Positions 33,961 to 43,522 of a DNA stretch of 54,191 bases are shown here, piece after piece. The stretch is taken from assembly GCA_964580235.1 (NCBI GenBank), contig CAZOJY010000007.1, positions 1-54,191 on the forward strand. The letters are read 5' to 3'. The notes under the pieces were generated by a model that did no database searches, was not told the DNA's origin, and saw nothing but the letters and a program-made list of their open reading frames with translations. The stretch is from G020348385 sp964580235. Lineage in GTDB: Bacteria > Acidobacteriota > Aminicenantia > Aminicenantales > Aminicenantaceae. Both the position numbers and the translations under genes were made by a program. How positions within the stretch are numbered: the first letter of the stretch is position 1; each line of letters starts with the position of its first letter.

Positions 33961-35694
33961 TCAATACCGCCAGCTGGTTAGATCCGCTCCTGCCGGGGCT
34001 GTTTTTAGCATGCGGTCCACAAACTTTGGGATAAACATCTGATGGTAGCGGAGTCTGGAAATGGCATTGGGTTGGGTGTGATCCCCATTCCAGCAATGCT
34101 CGGCCCTATCCCCGTAATCCACTTCTCCGCTGTAATAAGGATTTGTTGTGCTTTCCAAGAATTCTTCAGTCAGATATACCGCATTGTTGAGGTAATAATT
34201 ATCCATGTCCCCGCAATAGATATGGATCTTACCCATAAGCCTGGGACCTAAAGTGGCCCAGTCTCTCTTCAAGATATAGCTGAGGTCGTAATTTTCTCGC
34301 CAGTACTCGGCCACTTCGTGATCGATTTCACCTGTCAGTTTATTCCAGATCGGCTTGGGATAACCATCCTCTCCCACCGGAGAATACACCGCCTGCCAGA
34401 TGTCCCACTGGTCTCCTGACCGGCCCTTTGTCGCGATGGCCAACTCTTTGTGGTTTGTATCTTCTAAGGTGCAGCTGATTTCTCCCAACCAGTTTCGTTT
34501 GCCAGGTCTGGGTGTTTTTTTGAAAAAGCTGTCGAGATAGTAGGCGTTTTTATCCTCATAAATGTTGACCAAACAGTATTGCCGAAAATCGATCGGATCA
34601 GGACAGGCCGCATAACATCCGTTATATTCGTCGGGATAAAAGACCTGGACACCCAGGGCTTCCCAACCTCCGGTGGATCCGCCGTAGAGAGTTCTGGCCC
34701 AGCCCTCCCCTATGCCGCGGAATTTTTCCTCGATGAAAGGGATCAGCTCATAAGTAATCGCATCCCCATAAGGTCCGAGATTAGCGGAATTGACAGCGTA
34801 GGAGTCGTCATAATAGGGGTTGGCGTGCTGAACCTCGATGATGATAACCCTTGGCGTTCCGGGTGCCGTCCACCACTTGTAAAACTTATAAGCAAATTCC
34901 TGTTGAGTCTTGTTGTAGCCCGGCCAATCAAAACGGTCGCTGTATTCGGGTTCGACATCAGGATCAGGGGGTTTCTCGCGGAATCCGCCAAAAGTGTAGG
35001 GAAAGTGGCCATGATTGATGACAAGAGGATAATGCGCATCGGGATGTTCGTCAAATCCTTCGGGTAAAAGGATGCATGCACCCAGAAACATCGGACGTCC
35101 CCAGAATTCTGAGAGGAGTGTGCTCTGGATTTTTACGTGTTTGATGTACTTGGTATCCTTGGGTGGGAGGATCGGCGGGATTTCCTGGTCCAAAACAATC
35201 TGGATGGTTCTATCTTTTTGCGGATCGATGGACATTTTCTCCGGTGTGCTGTAAAAGTTGCCTGGCTTTCTGTTCCAGTGTTGACCTTCGCCTTTATCAG
35301 GCGGGACCTTTATGGTATGGCCATCCGAACGATGGAAGGTTTCATACCGGTTCAAAAATCCCTGCACCCAATAATCGCCAGGAGGAATCTCTGCAATGCT
35401 TTTCAAAGGATAACCAAAAGCGCTCCCTTCGATGACAGCAGTTTCCCCAGGTTTAAGTCCGTCCACGTCGACGCCGAATACGAGCTGCGTGTCTGGACCA
35501 TCACTGATCTGGAATCGAGGCTCTCGGCTGTCGTCCTTAGAAACCAACAACAACACACGACCATCTAACGGCTCTGCGCTCCGCTCCTCTGGAAAAGAAA
35601 ACCCGAAGGACAATTGGCTCTTTTGTGTGCTTCGATTCTGCTGACAGGCAAAAATCAAAAGAAATACACTCAACAGAATAAATAATTTTTTCAT
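33961..35694 (-). CDS. Esterase-family lipoprotein (alpha/beta hydrolase)
   Basis: This exported protein has about 577 residues, with a lipobox LLIFAC giving lipid attachment near Cys17. An N-terminal beta-rich region of about 200 residues (QLSFGFSFPEERSAEPLDGR onward) is followed by a putative-esterase domain with the nucleophile motif GGSTGGW (about residue 349). A late His (DRAEHCWNGDH) may be the base. The family (PF00756-like) includes feruloyl and acetyl-xylan esterases and enterobactin esterases. ATG 35694 is chosen because GGAGGGAAAAAGC stands just before it; the upstream ATG at 35709 lacks an SD. It heads the likely operon esterase, HMGR-like, Crp/Fnr (gaps 26 and 20 nt). Confidence 0.8.
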   Translation of the reverse strand: MKKLFILLSVFLLIFACQQNRSTQKSQLSFGFSFPEERSAEPLDGRVLLLVSKDDSREPRFQISDGPDTQLVFGVDVDGLKPGETAVIEGSAFGYPLKSIAEIPPGDYWVQGFLNRYETFHRSDGHTIKVPPDKGEGQHWNRKPGNFYSTPEKMSIDPQKDRTIQIVLDQEIPPILPPKDTKYIKHVKIQSTLLSEFWGRPMFLGACILLPEGFDEHPDAHYPLVINHGHFPYTFGGFREKPPDPDVEPEYSDRFDWPGYNKTQQEFAYKFYKWWTAPGTPRVIIIEVQHANPYYDDSYAVNSANLGPYGDAITYELIPFIEEKFRGIGEGWARTLYGGSTGGWEALGVQVFYPDEYNGCYAACPDPIDFRQYCLVNIYEDKNAYYLDSFFKKTPRPGKRNWLGEISCTLEDTNHKELAIATKGRSGDQWDIWQAVYSPVGEDGYPKPIWNKLTGEIDHEVAEYWRENYDLSYILKRDWATLGPRLMGKIHIYCGDMDNYYLNNAVYLTEEFLESTTNPYYSGEVDYGDRAEHCWNGDHTQPNAISRLRYHQMFIPKFVDRMLKTAPAGADLTSWRY

Positions 35695-36045
35695 GCTTTT
35701 TCCCTCCAATGAACCTGAATTGTTGCCTTAAAAATGTCGATGCCAATCCACTGCCTTCCTGTTATCAAGGAAGAATATGAACGTACTTGCATCACAACTT
35801 CCAGCAATATCTGAATATTATCCTGAAATTGCTGCAAATGACAACAAAAACATTTTTGCGCTGAATTATTCATAAGCATGATTTTTTTTACCGGGATTTT
35901 AAGCTCGTACATGAATTATCCAGGTTAAGCCACTGCTATAAAGAAAGGGGTAAGGCGGATCGGCTGGGAATTCCTCCGTTGTCAAATAACAGGCCCCCAT
36001 TTCTTCTTGATTTAGAGAGGGAATCCCCTTATATTTATCAGGGTC
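35695..36045. other. Divergent intergenic region with repeat element
   Basis: This 351-nt gap lies between the minus-strand esterase and the plus-strand GHMP kinase. It contains the inverted-repeat element at 35860-35924 and no convincing gene. No near-consensus promoter stood out on either strand. Confidence 0.4.
35860..35924. repeat. Short element with TGAATTATTCAT-type ends
   Basis: TGAATTATTCAT (35862-35873) faces ATGAATTATCCA (35911-35922). The arms agree at 10 of 12 positions. The interior is AT-rich (ATTTTTTTTACC) and unlike the interior of the 31520 element, so the ends define the family. It sits 121 nt upstream of the GHMP kinase start. Confidence 0.55.
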
Positions 36046-37089
36046 ATGAATCCCCTCAAAACCATCCATGCCATTGCTCCGATTCGGATCAACGACATCG
36101 GCGGCTGGACAGACACGTGGTTTGCACAGCATGGAAAAGTCCTCAACATGGCTGTTTTTCCGTTGGTGGAAGTTCGAATCAAAGTGCTAAAAAACAGGGG
36201 GAAATTCGACCAGCGAGTCCTGGTCCGATTAGAAAACTATGGAGAAGCTCTGTGGATAAATCCTGAAAAGCCAGCCTATGACCAACATCCCCTAATCCAA
36301 GGAGCCGTTAATGCTTTGACCATCCCTAAAGATGTGATGCTTCAGATTTCCCTTTTCTCCCATGTCCCCGCCGGAAGTTCTACCGGCACATCCGCCTCGG
36401 TTTGTGTGGCATTGTTGGGTGCGCTGAATTATATCTCTCATCATAATCATCCCATCCATGAGATTGCCTATTTAGCCCACCGTGTAGAAACAGAGAAACT
36501 CGGGCTGCAAAGCGGGATCCAAGACCAGATGGCCGCAGCCCATGGGGGTATCTGTTTTATCGACATGCACAAATATCCAGAAGCTATTGTCACAAAATTG
36601 GATCTCGAGGAACATCTCCTTGAGGAACTGGGCCGGCGAATATCTTTGGTCTATCTAGGACAGTCCCACAGTTCATCTGCCATGCATAAAGAAGTCATCA
36701 CATTTCTTGAAAAAAAAGGGGCTCAATTCACCATAATTCAGGCGCTGCGAAATTTGGCTGACCGGGCAAAAAATCATTTGCTTGGGGGAGATCTTGAAGC
36801 CTTTGGCGAGGTGATGATCCAAAACAATGAGTGCCAGAGATCTTTGCATGCAGGACTCATATCAGAGGAGGCGGATTCCATCATCCGTATTGCCAAAAAA
36901 TACAAGGCAGCCGGCTGGAAGGTGAATGGGGCAGGTGGAAAAGGAGGATCTTTGACAATACTGGGCAATCAGGAAGAAAAATGGCGCGAGGGGATGCTCG
37001 GAGAGATAAATTCTCTGGGAAAGGGAATCCGGTCAATCCCGATCTCCCTTGCAAGATTTGGGGTAACGGTTCAGGAAGAATATCCGTAG
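36046..37089 (+). CDS. GHMP-family sugar kinase (HddA-like)
   Basis: This 347-residue kinase phosphorylates a sugar or sugar phosphate with ATP. The N-terminus carries APIRINDIGGWTDTWF (about residues 10-25). The ATP-binding loop is HVPAGSSTGTSASVCVALLG (about 106-125), matching the PxxxGxGSSAA pattern, and motif 3 is NGAGGKGGSLTIL (about 295-307). It most resembles D-glycero-D-manno-heptose-7-phosphate kinase, but specificity in GHMP kinases is hard to predict. It precedes an Opp-type ABC transporter by 16 nt, hinting that the transporter imports the sugar or glycopeptide whose product this kinase uses. Confidence 0.85.
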   Translation: MNPLKTIHAIAPIRINDIGGWTDTWFAQHGKVLNMAVFPLVEVRIKVLKNRGKFDQRVLVRLENYGEALWINPEKPAYDQHPLIQGAVNALTIPKDVMLQISLFSHVPAGSSTGTSASVCVALLGALNYISHHNHPIHEIAYLAHRVETEKLGLQSGIQDQMAAAHGGICFIDMHKYPEAIVTKLDLEEHLLEELGRRISLVYLGQSHSSSAMHKEVITFLEKKGAQFTIIQALRNLADRAKNHLLGGDLEAFGEVMIQNNECQRSLHAGLISEEADSIIRIAKKYKAAGWKVNGAGGKGGSLTILGNQEEKWREGMLGEINSLGKGIRSIPISLARFGVTVQEEYP

Positions 37090-37105
37090 GATATCCATAA
37101 AGGGG

Positions 37106-38692
37106 ATGATAAAAAAACTCTCTTTGTCACATGTTCTCCTGATTTCGCTTTTTATGCTTTCTTTTCCCTGCACAGAAAAACAGGTCAAACCGGTCAACAA
37201 AAACATCCTTAAAATCGGAACCACCAGAGAAGGATTGAAATCGGCCAGTCTCCTCGGCGACACATTTCTATCCCTGTTCGCGCAGATTTCTAATCCTCCG
37301 CTGATGGTAATGAATCCACAGGGAAAAATCGAAGGATTAGTCATTGATAAAGTTATGGTTTCTGAAGACAATAAGGTCTGGAAATTTGCCTGCGATCCCA
37401 ACTTATACTGGAGCGATGGGATTAAAGTAACAGCCGAGGATGTTAAGTTTTCTATTGAGCTTATTTCTAAGGTTGTTCCGCATGCCCGGTGGATCCAGGA
37501 CATCATCAGCAAGGCCTCTGTCTTCGAAGATAACGTTCTTATACTTGAACTCTTTAAGCCTTATTCAAGGCTGGATTTTGAGTTTACCTCTTATAATCTC
37601 ATTCCAAAACATATTTGGGAGAAAATTGACGATCCTTTAAGATATGTCAGCACTTATGACATTGTGGGGTGTGGTCCTTTTGTTATCAAAAAAATCGATC
37701 TGAACATGGGAATGATTTCCTTTCGAAAAAACCCTTACTGGGAACATCAGCAACCAGAGCTCGACGGCTTCGAGCTCCACCTATACAATAGCATCGATGT
37801 GCTGGCATTTGCTCTTGAGAAGGGCGAAGTGGACACGTATTACAGGTACGCTTCATCCTATCCATATTCCAACATCGAGAGATTAAAAAAAACGGGTAAA
37901 TTTGATTTCATAGAACATCCTTACCTTGGGATGAAATTCCTTGGATTTAACCTCAGGAAAAAGCCCATGTCAGATATCCGCTTTAGAGAAGCTGTCTCTT
38001 ATGTGATCGATTACGGCGAGATCATCAAACTTGATATCCTGGGTTATGGGGAAATTCCTCACCGGGGTTTTATCCCAAGAAGCATGCCGGCTTTTGAACA
38101 AACGGCAGAATTAGAATTTGATCTTGATAGGGCAAAATATTTGTTGACCGAAGCAGGATATATCGATAGGAATGGAGATGGCTTCCGGGAAACTATAAAT
38201 AGAGAACCAATGAGGCTTTCTATTTTAATCAGCAAAGATTATGTGCGGTTGGCCGAATTGGTGCAGGATTACCTGAGTGAGGCCGGTCTAGATACTCAAA
38301 TAAAAACCGTGGATTACAACACATGGATTAGCATGAAAGATACATACAACTATGATTTAGTCATATCCAGAACCTCTCCCTGGGGAATGTTCATGCATGC
38401 CAACTGGGCAACTGGCTACTTTGATGCAAGACGGACAGGCGAAGGTGTTCTCCACAACGTAGACGATCCTCAATTTCTCAGGATATGTGACGACATCCTT
38501 TCCACGAAAGACGAAAAGAGATTGAAAAAATATGCCAATGGCATCCAGGATTATTATGCCCAGCATCTACCTGCTATCGCTTTATATTGGAGCCGCATTG
38601 TAACTCCTTACCAAAAGAAATTTTCCGGATGGACCCCAAATCCACTCTATGGCATTTACAACATCCAAAACTTTCTACACCTCCGGAATTAA
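37106..38692 (+). CDS. ABC transporter substrate-binding protein, family 5 (Opp/Dpp type)
   Basis: This 528-residue exported binding protein has a lipobox FPC near residue 24 and mature sequence typical of SBP_bac_5: VTAEDVKFSIELI (about 111-123), YDIVGCGPFVIKKI, NPYWEHQQPELDG and DIRFREAVSYVIDYGEIIK. Family 5 proteins bind oligopeptides, and some bind oligosaccharides or nickel. It lies between the GHMP kinase (16 nt) and the permease genes (10 nt), so it supplies the periplasmic capture step of that transporter. Confidence 0.9.
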   Translation: MIKKLSLSHVLLISLFMLSFPCTEKQVKPVNKNILKIGTTREGLKSASLLGDTFLSLFAQISNPPLMVMNPQGKIEGLVIDKVMVSEDNKVWKFACDPNLYWSDGIKVTAEDVKFSIELISKVVPHARWIQDIISKASVFEDNVLILELFKPYSRLDFEFTSYNLIPKHIWEKIDDPLRYVSTYDIVGCGPFVIKKIDLNMGMISFRKNPYWEHQQPELDGFELHLYNSIDVLAFALEKGEVDTYYRYASSYPYSNIERLKKTGKFDFIEHPYLGMKFLGFNLRKKPMSDIRFREAVSYVIDYGEIIKLDILGYGEIPHRGFIPRSMPAFEQTAELEFDLDRAKYLLTEAGYIDRNGDGFRETINREPMRLSILISKDYVRLAELVQDYLSEAGLDTQIKTVDYNTWISMKDTYNYDLVISRTSPWGMFMHANWATGYFDARRTGEGVLHNVDDPQFLRICDDILSTKDEKRLKKYANGIQDYYAQHLPAIALYWSRIVTPYQKKFSGWTPNPLYGIYNIQNFLHLRN

Positions 38693-38702
38693 TAGGGAAA
38701 TT

Positions 38703-39647
38703 ATGTTCTCCAAGAAGAAAGTGCTGCGCTATTTGGCAGCTCTGTTTATCATTTTCACCCTCAACTTCATCATCCCCAGGGCTATGCCAGGAGATCCTAT
38801 CACTAACCTTCTTGGCGAAAACTTTATCGCTTCCAAGGCCACGCTCCAGGCACTCAAGATAGAACTCGGTTTAGACAAATCATTGCCTGAACAGTACCTC
38901 AATTACTGGAAAAATATCTTAACTCTCCGCCTTGGATACTCCTATCATTTCAATCAGAAAGTCATCTCTATCATCTTAGTACGAATGAAATGGACATTGG
39001 CCCTCCTCCTTCCTTCCCTCCTCCTGGGGGCATTCCTGGGAACAATTTTCGGAGCTCTCTCAGGCTGGAAAAAAAATACCCTGGCAAACAAAACCACAAC
39101 CTGGGCTTTTTTAGCTGTTTACAGCAGCCCTCCCTACTTTCTTGGGATCATCTTCCTTTATGTGTTCTCCTTTAAATGGGGTTTGTTTCCTTTCAAAGGA
39201 TTTTATGAAACAGGGACTTTTATCGACATTCTTCAGCATTTTTTTCTCCCTGTCCTGATCATGAGTGCCTTTGCTGCATCCCGCAACTATATGATCATGA
39301 GAGGAAGCGTAATGATCGAAAAAGAAAAATTGTATGTGGTTTATGCTCGGGCCAAAGGCCTTTATGGTGACTCTATACTTTTTCGGCACATATTCAAAAA
39401 TGCCTCTCTCCCTGTAATAACCCTGATTGCATTGGACTTCGGCTTCCTTCTCAGCGGAGCCCTGTTTGTCGAAATCGTGTTTTCCATGAATGGCATGGGA
39501 ACTTTGATTTACGATGCCTTAATGTCCCGGGATTATCCTGTTCTTCAAGGATGTTTTTTAATCATTACCATCATGGTTATCGCCGCAAATTTCTTGGCCG
39601 ATTCCCTCTACAGTCTTATCGACCCCAGAGTGAGAGAAAAAGCATGA
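38703..39647 (+). CDS. ABC transporter permease (DppB/OppB-like)
   Basis: This inner-membrane permease has about 314 residues and six hydrophobic segments. The typical N-terminus FTLNFIIPRAMPGDPI (about residues 19-34) contains the family PGDP motif. The EAA loop is seen at about residue 216 (YVVYARAKGLYGDSILFRH). The start is set at the ATG at 38703 with AGGGA just upstream; the 18-codon upstream extension overlaps the binding-protein gene and is unlikely. It overlaps the next permease by 4 nt. Confidence 0.9.
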   Translation: MFSKKKVLRYLAALFIIFTLNFIIPRAMPGDPITNLLGENFIASKATLQALKIELGLDKSLPEQYLNYWKNILTLRLGYSYHFNQKVISIILVRMKWTLALLLPSLLLGAFLGTIFGALSGWKKNTLANKTTTWAFLAVYSSPPYFLGIIFLYVFSFKWGLFPFKGFYETGTFIDILQHFFLPVLIMSAFAASRNYMIMRGSVMIEKEKLYVVYARAKGLYGDSILFRHIFKNASLPVITLIALDFGFLLSGALFVEIVFSMNGMGTLIYDALMSRDYPVLQGCFLIITIMVIAANFLADSLYSLIDPRVREKA

Positions 39648-40453
39648 TAAACAAAAGACACATAAACCGATTCGGTCTTGCCATGGTTGTTCTTTTCCTT
39701 CTGGCCGCCCTTTTTGCAGAATTCATCGCTCCCCATAATCCCTGGGAAAGATACGAGCCCTACGAAAAGCCCAATCGAAATCACCCTTTGGGAACCAATG
39801 ACATAGGCAACGACATTCTCTCAGAGCTCATCTTCGGATCCCGGGCTTCCCTTATTGTGGGAATCGGCGCAGCCGTCATTGCCACTCTATTAGGACTTTT
39901 TGTCGGGTTGTTTTCGGGTTACTTTAAAGGGCCCCTGGATGAGCTGTTTATGGGGATCACGGATATATTCCTGATGATCCCAAGGATCCCCCTCATCATT
40001 ATCCTGGCGGCTTTTCTGAAAGCAAACATCTGGCTCATCATGCTGTCCCTCGGCCTATTATGGTGGACCTCCACAGCTCGGGTCGTGAGATCCCGAACCC
40101 TTCAGATCAGGGAGATGGATTTTGTAGCCAGCGCGAAATGCCTGGGATTTAAAAACAGGCATATCATCTTTTCAGACATTCTTCCAAGCATTTTTCCCGT
40201 TGTGGTGCCAAAATTCACGCTGACAGTCGCAACGGCCATGATTTCCGAAGCTTCCCTTTCTTTCCTGGGCCTCGGGGACCCTTCGATGAAAAGCTGGGGA
40301 TTGATGATCAACTTTGCTTTAATCAAGGGAGGATTGGTTAATGAAATGTGGTGGTGGTATCTGCCCCCAGGCCTATGCATTATTTTGTTAGTTTTTTCCA
40401 TCGTGTCGCTTGGTTTTTCTTTTGAGGAGTGGAAAAAGGTTGGCTTCAAATAG
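39644..40453 (+). CDS. ABC transporter permease (DppC/OppC-like)
   Basis: This second permease has about 269 residues. It shows the family N-terminus (HPLGTNDIGNDILSELIFGSR, about 47-67) and an EAA-type loop (FVASAKCLGFKNRHIIFSD, about 160-178). The ATG at 39644 overlaps the DppB stop (ATGATAA). The 31-codon upstream extension in this frame is antisense-like and is discarded. About six membrane segments are present. Confidence 0.9.
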   Translation: MINKRHINRFGLAMVVLFLLAALFAEFIAPHNPWERYEPYEKPNRNHPLGTNDIGNDILSELIFGSRASLIVGIGAAVIATLLGLFVGLFSGYFKGPLDELFMGITDIFLMIPRIPLIIILAAFLKANIWLIMLSLGLLWWTSTARVVRSRTLQIREMDFVASAKCLGFKNRHIIFSDILPSIFPVVVPKFTLTVATAMISEASLSFLGLGDPSMKSWGLMINFALIKGGLVNEMWWWYLPPGLCIILLVFSIVSLGFSFEEWKKVGFK

Positions 40454-40461
40454 GTAACACC

Positions 40462-41400
40462 ATGTGTTTATTGAGGATCGAAAAGTTGAAAGTGGAGTTT
40501 CTCTCCCCCTCTGGTCAAGTCCAAGCAGTGGATAGAGCAACGTTTGAGCTGAGAAAGTCAGAGACACTGGCCCTTGCAGGGGAGACAGGAAGTGGAAAAT
40601 CGACTATTGCTCATTCTATCCTCAACCTTTTGCCGGAAAACGCTGCTGTCCACGGAAAAATCATTTACAAAGACAAAGACCTCCTGCATCTGCATGATAA
40701 AGATCTGGCTCAACTGCGGGGGAGAGAAATTTCCTTGGTCATACAGAATCCAGCGTTGGCCCTCAATCCTGTCTATTCTATCGGACACCAGATAACAGAG
40801 CCTTTGATCGTGCATCGCAATTTTAAAAAAAAGGATGCCATCTTAGTGGCAAAAGATCTGTTGAAAAAGCTGCGTTTTAAGGGACCGGATAGGGCCATAA
40901 AAGCTTACCCCTTTGAAATATCAGGCGGGATGAAGCAACGGGTGTTGATCGGCATTTCGGTCATCCTGAATCCCAACATCATCATAGCCGATGAGCCAAC
41001 AAAAGGCCTGGACTCCCGGCTGAGAGATATGGTCCTTGAGGAGCTAAAACTTGTTAGAGAAATGGATCATTCTTCGATGATTTTGATCACCCATGATCTC
41101 AATGTTGCCAGGGAGATTTCAGACAGGATCGCGGTTATGTATGCCGGAGAGATTTTAGAATTGGCAGAAACAAAAGAATTTTTTAGAGAGCCCTTTCATC
41201 CGTACTCCCAAGCATTATTGGAAAGTCTCCCGGAGCGGGGATTCAAGCCAATCCCGGGAACATTTCCCTCGATGATCCATCCACCGGAGGGATGCAAATT
41301 TCATCCGCGCTGCCCGCAGAAAAAAGACATTTGTTCCCAAAAGCGGCCAGATTTTGTGAGGACAGCGGATAGAGACGTCAAATGTGTGCTGTACAGCTAG
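40462..41400 (+). CDS. ABC transporter ATP-binding protein (OppD/DppD-like)
   Basis: This cytoplasmic ATPase subunit has 312 residues. Walker A is GETGSGKST (about 37-45), the signature is SGGMKQRV and Walker B is IIIADEPT. The C-terminal oligopeptide domain with its Cys-rich region is present (GCKFHPRCPQKKDIC), which in relatives can hold a 4Fe-4S cluster. The ATG at 40462 is supported by TAGGT 8 nt upstream; the ATG at 40429 lies inside dppC. It overlaps the next gene by 19 nt. Confidence 0.9.
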   Translation: MCLLRIEKLKVEFLSPSGQVQAVDRATFELRKSETLALAGETGSGKSTIAHSILNLLPENAAVHGKIIYKDKDLLHLHDKDLAQLRGREISLVIQNPALALNPVYSIGHQITEPLIVHRNFKKKDAILVAKDLLKKLRFKGPDRAIKAYPFEISGGMKQRVLIGISVILNPNIIIADEPTKGLDSRLRDMVLEELKLVREMDHSSMILITHDLNVAREISDRIAVMYAGEILELAETKEFFREPFHPYSQALLESLPERGFKPIPGTFPSMIHPPEGCKFHPRCPQKKDICSQKRPDFVRTADRDVKCVLYS

Positions 41401-42086
41401 AAGTTCTCAACATCACAAAGACCTTTGAATCAGGTCTGTTTACAAAAACACCCAGGTCTATTCTTGAAAATATTTCCTTTGAAGTCCAGAAAGGTCGGAC
41501 TTTTGGCATTGTCGGAGACTCGGGAGCAGGGAAAACAACATTGGGAAAAATCATCGCGGCCATCAAACATCCCACTGCAGGTGAGATCTATTTCCTCGGA
41601 AACGCACTGGCCCGGATGAGGAAAGAGGAATTTTCTTATTTTCGACGAAAAGTCCAGATGTTGTTTCAGGATCCCGAAGGTTCCCTCAATCCGAACAAGA
41701 CTATCAAGAAATCACTCGATGAGATATTGAATCTCATTAAAATACCACAAAGTTACAGAAAGAGCGCTCTCGAAAACATCCTCCAAACAGTCGGAATATC
41801 ATCGGAAGTTCTATTGCGGCATCCCAATCAGATATCGGGAGGGCAGAATCAGCGCATAGCCCTGGCAAGAATTTTGCTCCTCGAGCCAGAAATCATAATT
41901 CTGGATGAACCAACATCATCTCTGGATATCTCAGTCCAGGCTCAGATCCTGAATCTGCTAAAGGACCTGCAAAAACAGAAAGGTTTGACTTATGTATTCA
42001 TCTCTCACGATAGGGATGTCATCCGATTCATGTGCCACGACATCGCACTTCTCCACAAAGGGCATCTCACAATCCTGAAGTACTAA
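41382..42086 (+). CDS. ABC transporter ATP-binding protein (OppF/DppF-like, short)
   Basis: This second ATPase has 234 residues, with Walker A GDSGAGKTT, signature SGGQNQRIALAR, Walker B IIILDEPTSSLD and the H-loop FISHDRDV. It is shorter than usual OppF (about 320 residues) and lacks the C-terminal oligopeptide extension and Cys cluster kept by the OppD-like subunit. The pair may thus carry an asymmetric cluster. It converges with the GDPD gene, overlapping 4 nt. Confidence 0.88.
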   Translation: MCAVQLEVLNITKTFESGLFTKTPRSILENISFEVQKGRTFGIVGDSGAGKTTLGKIIAAIKHPTAGEIYFLGNALARMRKEEFSYFRRKVQMLFQDPEGSLNPNKTIKKSLDEILNLIKIPQSYRKSALENILQTVGISSEVLLRHPNQISGGQNQRIALARILLLEPEIIILDEPTSSLDISVQAQILNLLKDLQKQKGLTYVFISHDRDVIRFMCHDIALLHKGHLTILKY

Positions 42087-42931
42087 TACTTATTTGGCTG
42101 ATTATTACCCTCTTTTTGGACAAAAATTTTCTTCAATAAATCGGGAACATCAGTGATGATGCCGTCGACACCTAAATCAATGAACTTTTTCATTTCCGCA
42201 GGATAATTCACAGTCCAAACGAACAGCTTTTTTCTGTTCTGCTTAGCCTTCATTACAAATTCCTTATCTACAATATTTCGTTTGCTGCACACGATCTCCC
42301 AATTTCCCTCGAAGATTTCTGGCGGATGCTCTTCATCGAAGATAAATCCGGTGATCAAATCCGGAGCGATATCTTTGACTTTCTCAATCACGGGTTTTTC
42401 AAAAGAAGTGACTATGCATTCTTTTGCAAAATTTTCGGAGCGGATGATATCCACGACTTTTTGAGCGATATCAGGATCATTCCCGGAAACTTTCACTTCA
42501 ATATTCAGCTTAATCCTCCCTTTGACCAGTTGAATCACTTCCCGCAACGTCGGAATGGGTTCTCCCCTGAAATTTTCGCTGAACCAGGAGCCCACTTCCA
42601 TTTCCCTCAGTTCGGCCAAGGTATAATCCCATATCATCCCCTTTTTGCCTGTCGTCCGCGCGATATCCTCATCATGAAACAATACGATCTCGCCATCTTT
42701 TGTCTGGAAGACATCACACTCAGCATAGTCAGCGCCGAATTCAATCGCTTTTTTCATCGCAGACAATGTGTTCTCCGGAGCGGCTCGGGATCCTCCCCTG
42801 TGAGCGATAACGACAATTCCTTCCGGTTCTTTTTGTTGACACATCACCGCCCCCATCATCAATAAAAAAATTAAGATAATTCTTTTTGCAGATAATCCTT
42901 TCAGCCAATTCTTCATTCCATTTAGATTCAT
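42083..42931 (-). CDS. Glycerophosphodiester phosphodiesterase, lipoprotein
   Basis: This 282-residue exported GDPD hydrolyses glycerophosphodiesters to glycerol-3-phosphate and an alcohol. The lipobox MGAVMC gives Cys31. The TIM-barrel motifs are complete: VIAHRGGSRAAPENT (about 42-56), YAECDVFQTKDGEIVLFHD (about 71-89), KLNIEVK and the final DGIITDVPD. GGGG lies 7 nt before the ATG at 42931. It is the last gene of a minus-strand cluster after the truncated symporter remnant. Confidence 0.9.
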   Translation of the reverse strand: MNLNGMKNWLKGLSAKRIILIFLLMMGAVMCQQKEPEGIVVIAHRGGSRAAPENTLSAMKKAIEFGADYAECDVFQTKDGEIVLFHDEDIARTTGKKGMIWDYTLAELREMEVGSWFSENFRGEPIPTLREVIQLVKGRIKLNIEVKVSGNDPDIAQKVVDIIRSENFAKECIVTSFEKPVIEKVKDIAPDLITGFIFDEEHPPEIFEGNWEIVCSKRNIVDKEFVMKAKQNRKKLFVWTVNYPAEMKKFIDLGVDGIITDVPDLLKKIFVQKEGNNQPNKY

Positions 42932-42982
42932 TTATTACCCCATAGTTTGGTCTTGAAAAAAGAAAACGGGTATGGCTTCTTG

Positions 42983-43471
42983 TCATAATATTTTTTCGAG
43001 GCGGTGTTTCCGCTGCAAAATGAGATTGCACCACCGAGCATCACTCAAATGGACCAGGTCTCCCACTTCGGCAGACAACAGGTGCGCCACTTCTGGACTG
43101 ACTGCTATATCCCCTATTTTCCCATCCCGCACAATCTTTACAGTAGCTTGTTTCCCTTCTCTTTCATTTATCTGGCCTCCCTTGAAGCCTTCTTTAGCCA
43201 GATCTAAGGTACCGGTCACCAACCCTTGAATTTTTTCTTTTGATTTTGTTTTTGTCAAGAAGCTTATGACCACGCCTATCAGCAAACTTCCTGCTAATCC
43301 ATACAAAGCCCTAGTGTACTTAAAACCTCCAGCCGGGTCGACATCATGAGAGAATGGAGTAATGAGAATCGGCCAAACAATAGAGAGTGCCACGATCATG
43401 GATCCCCCAAACATCGTCCAGAATGCCGCCGACGACACATTGATAGACAAGTGACAAAAAGGACATCTCAA
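42983..43471 (-). pseudogene. Truncated SSS symporter C-terminal remnant
   Basis: This 162-codon frame resembles only the C-terminal end of long SSS transporters: two hydrophobic segments (about residues 13-35 and 52-70), a TRALYGLAGSLLIGVV stretch, and a soluble tail (IGDIAVSPEVAHLLSAEVGDLV, LSDARW) seen in some symporters. The N-terminal transport core is absent; only 51 nt separate it from the S9 peptidase stop upstream. The first residues, MRCPFCHLSINVSS, look like an accidental start with a CxxC. It may be a decayed gene or a new small membrane protein. Confidence 0.5.
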
Positions 43472-43522
43472 AATTACCTAGGGAGTCTCCTCATAGGAAG
43501 GCCCCAGTTCGGTCTTCTATAA

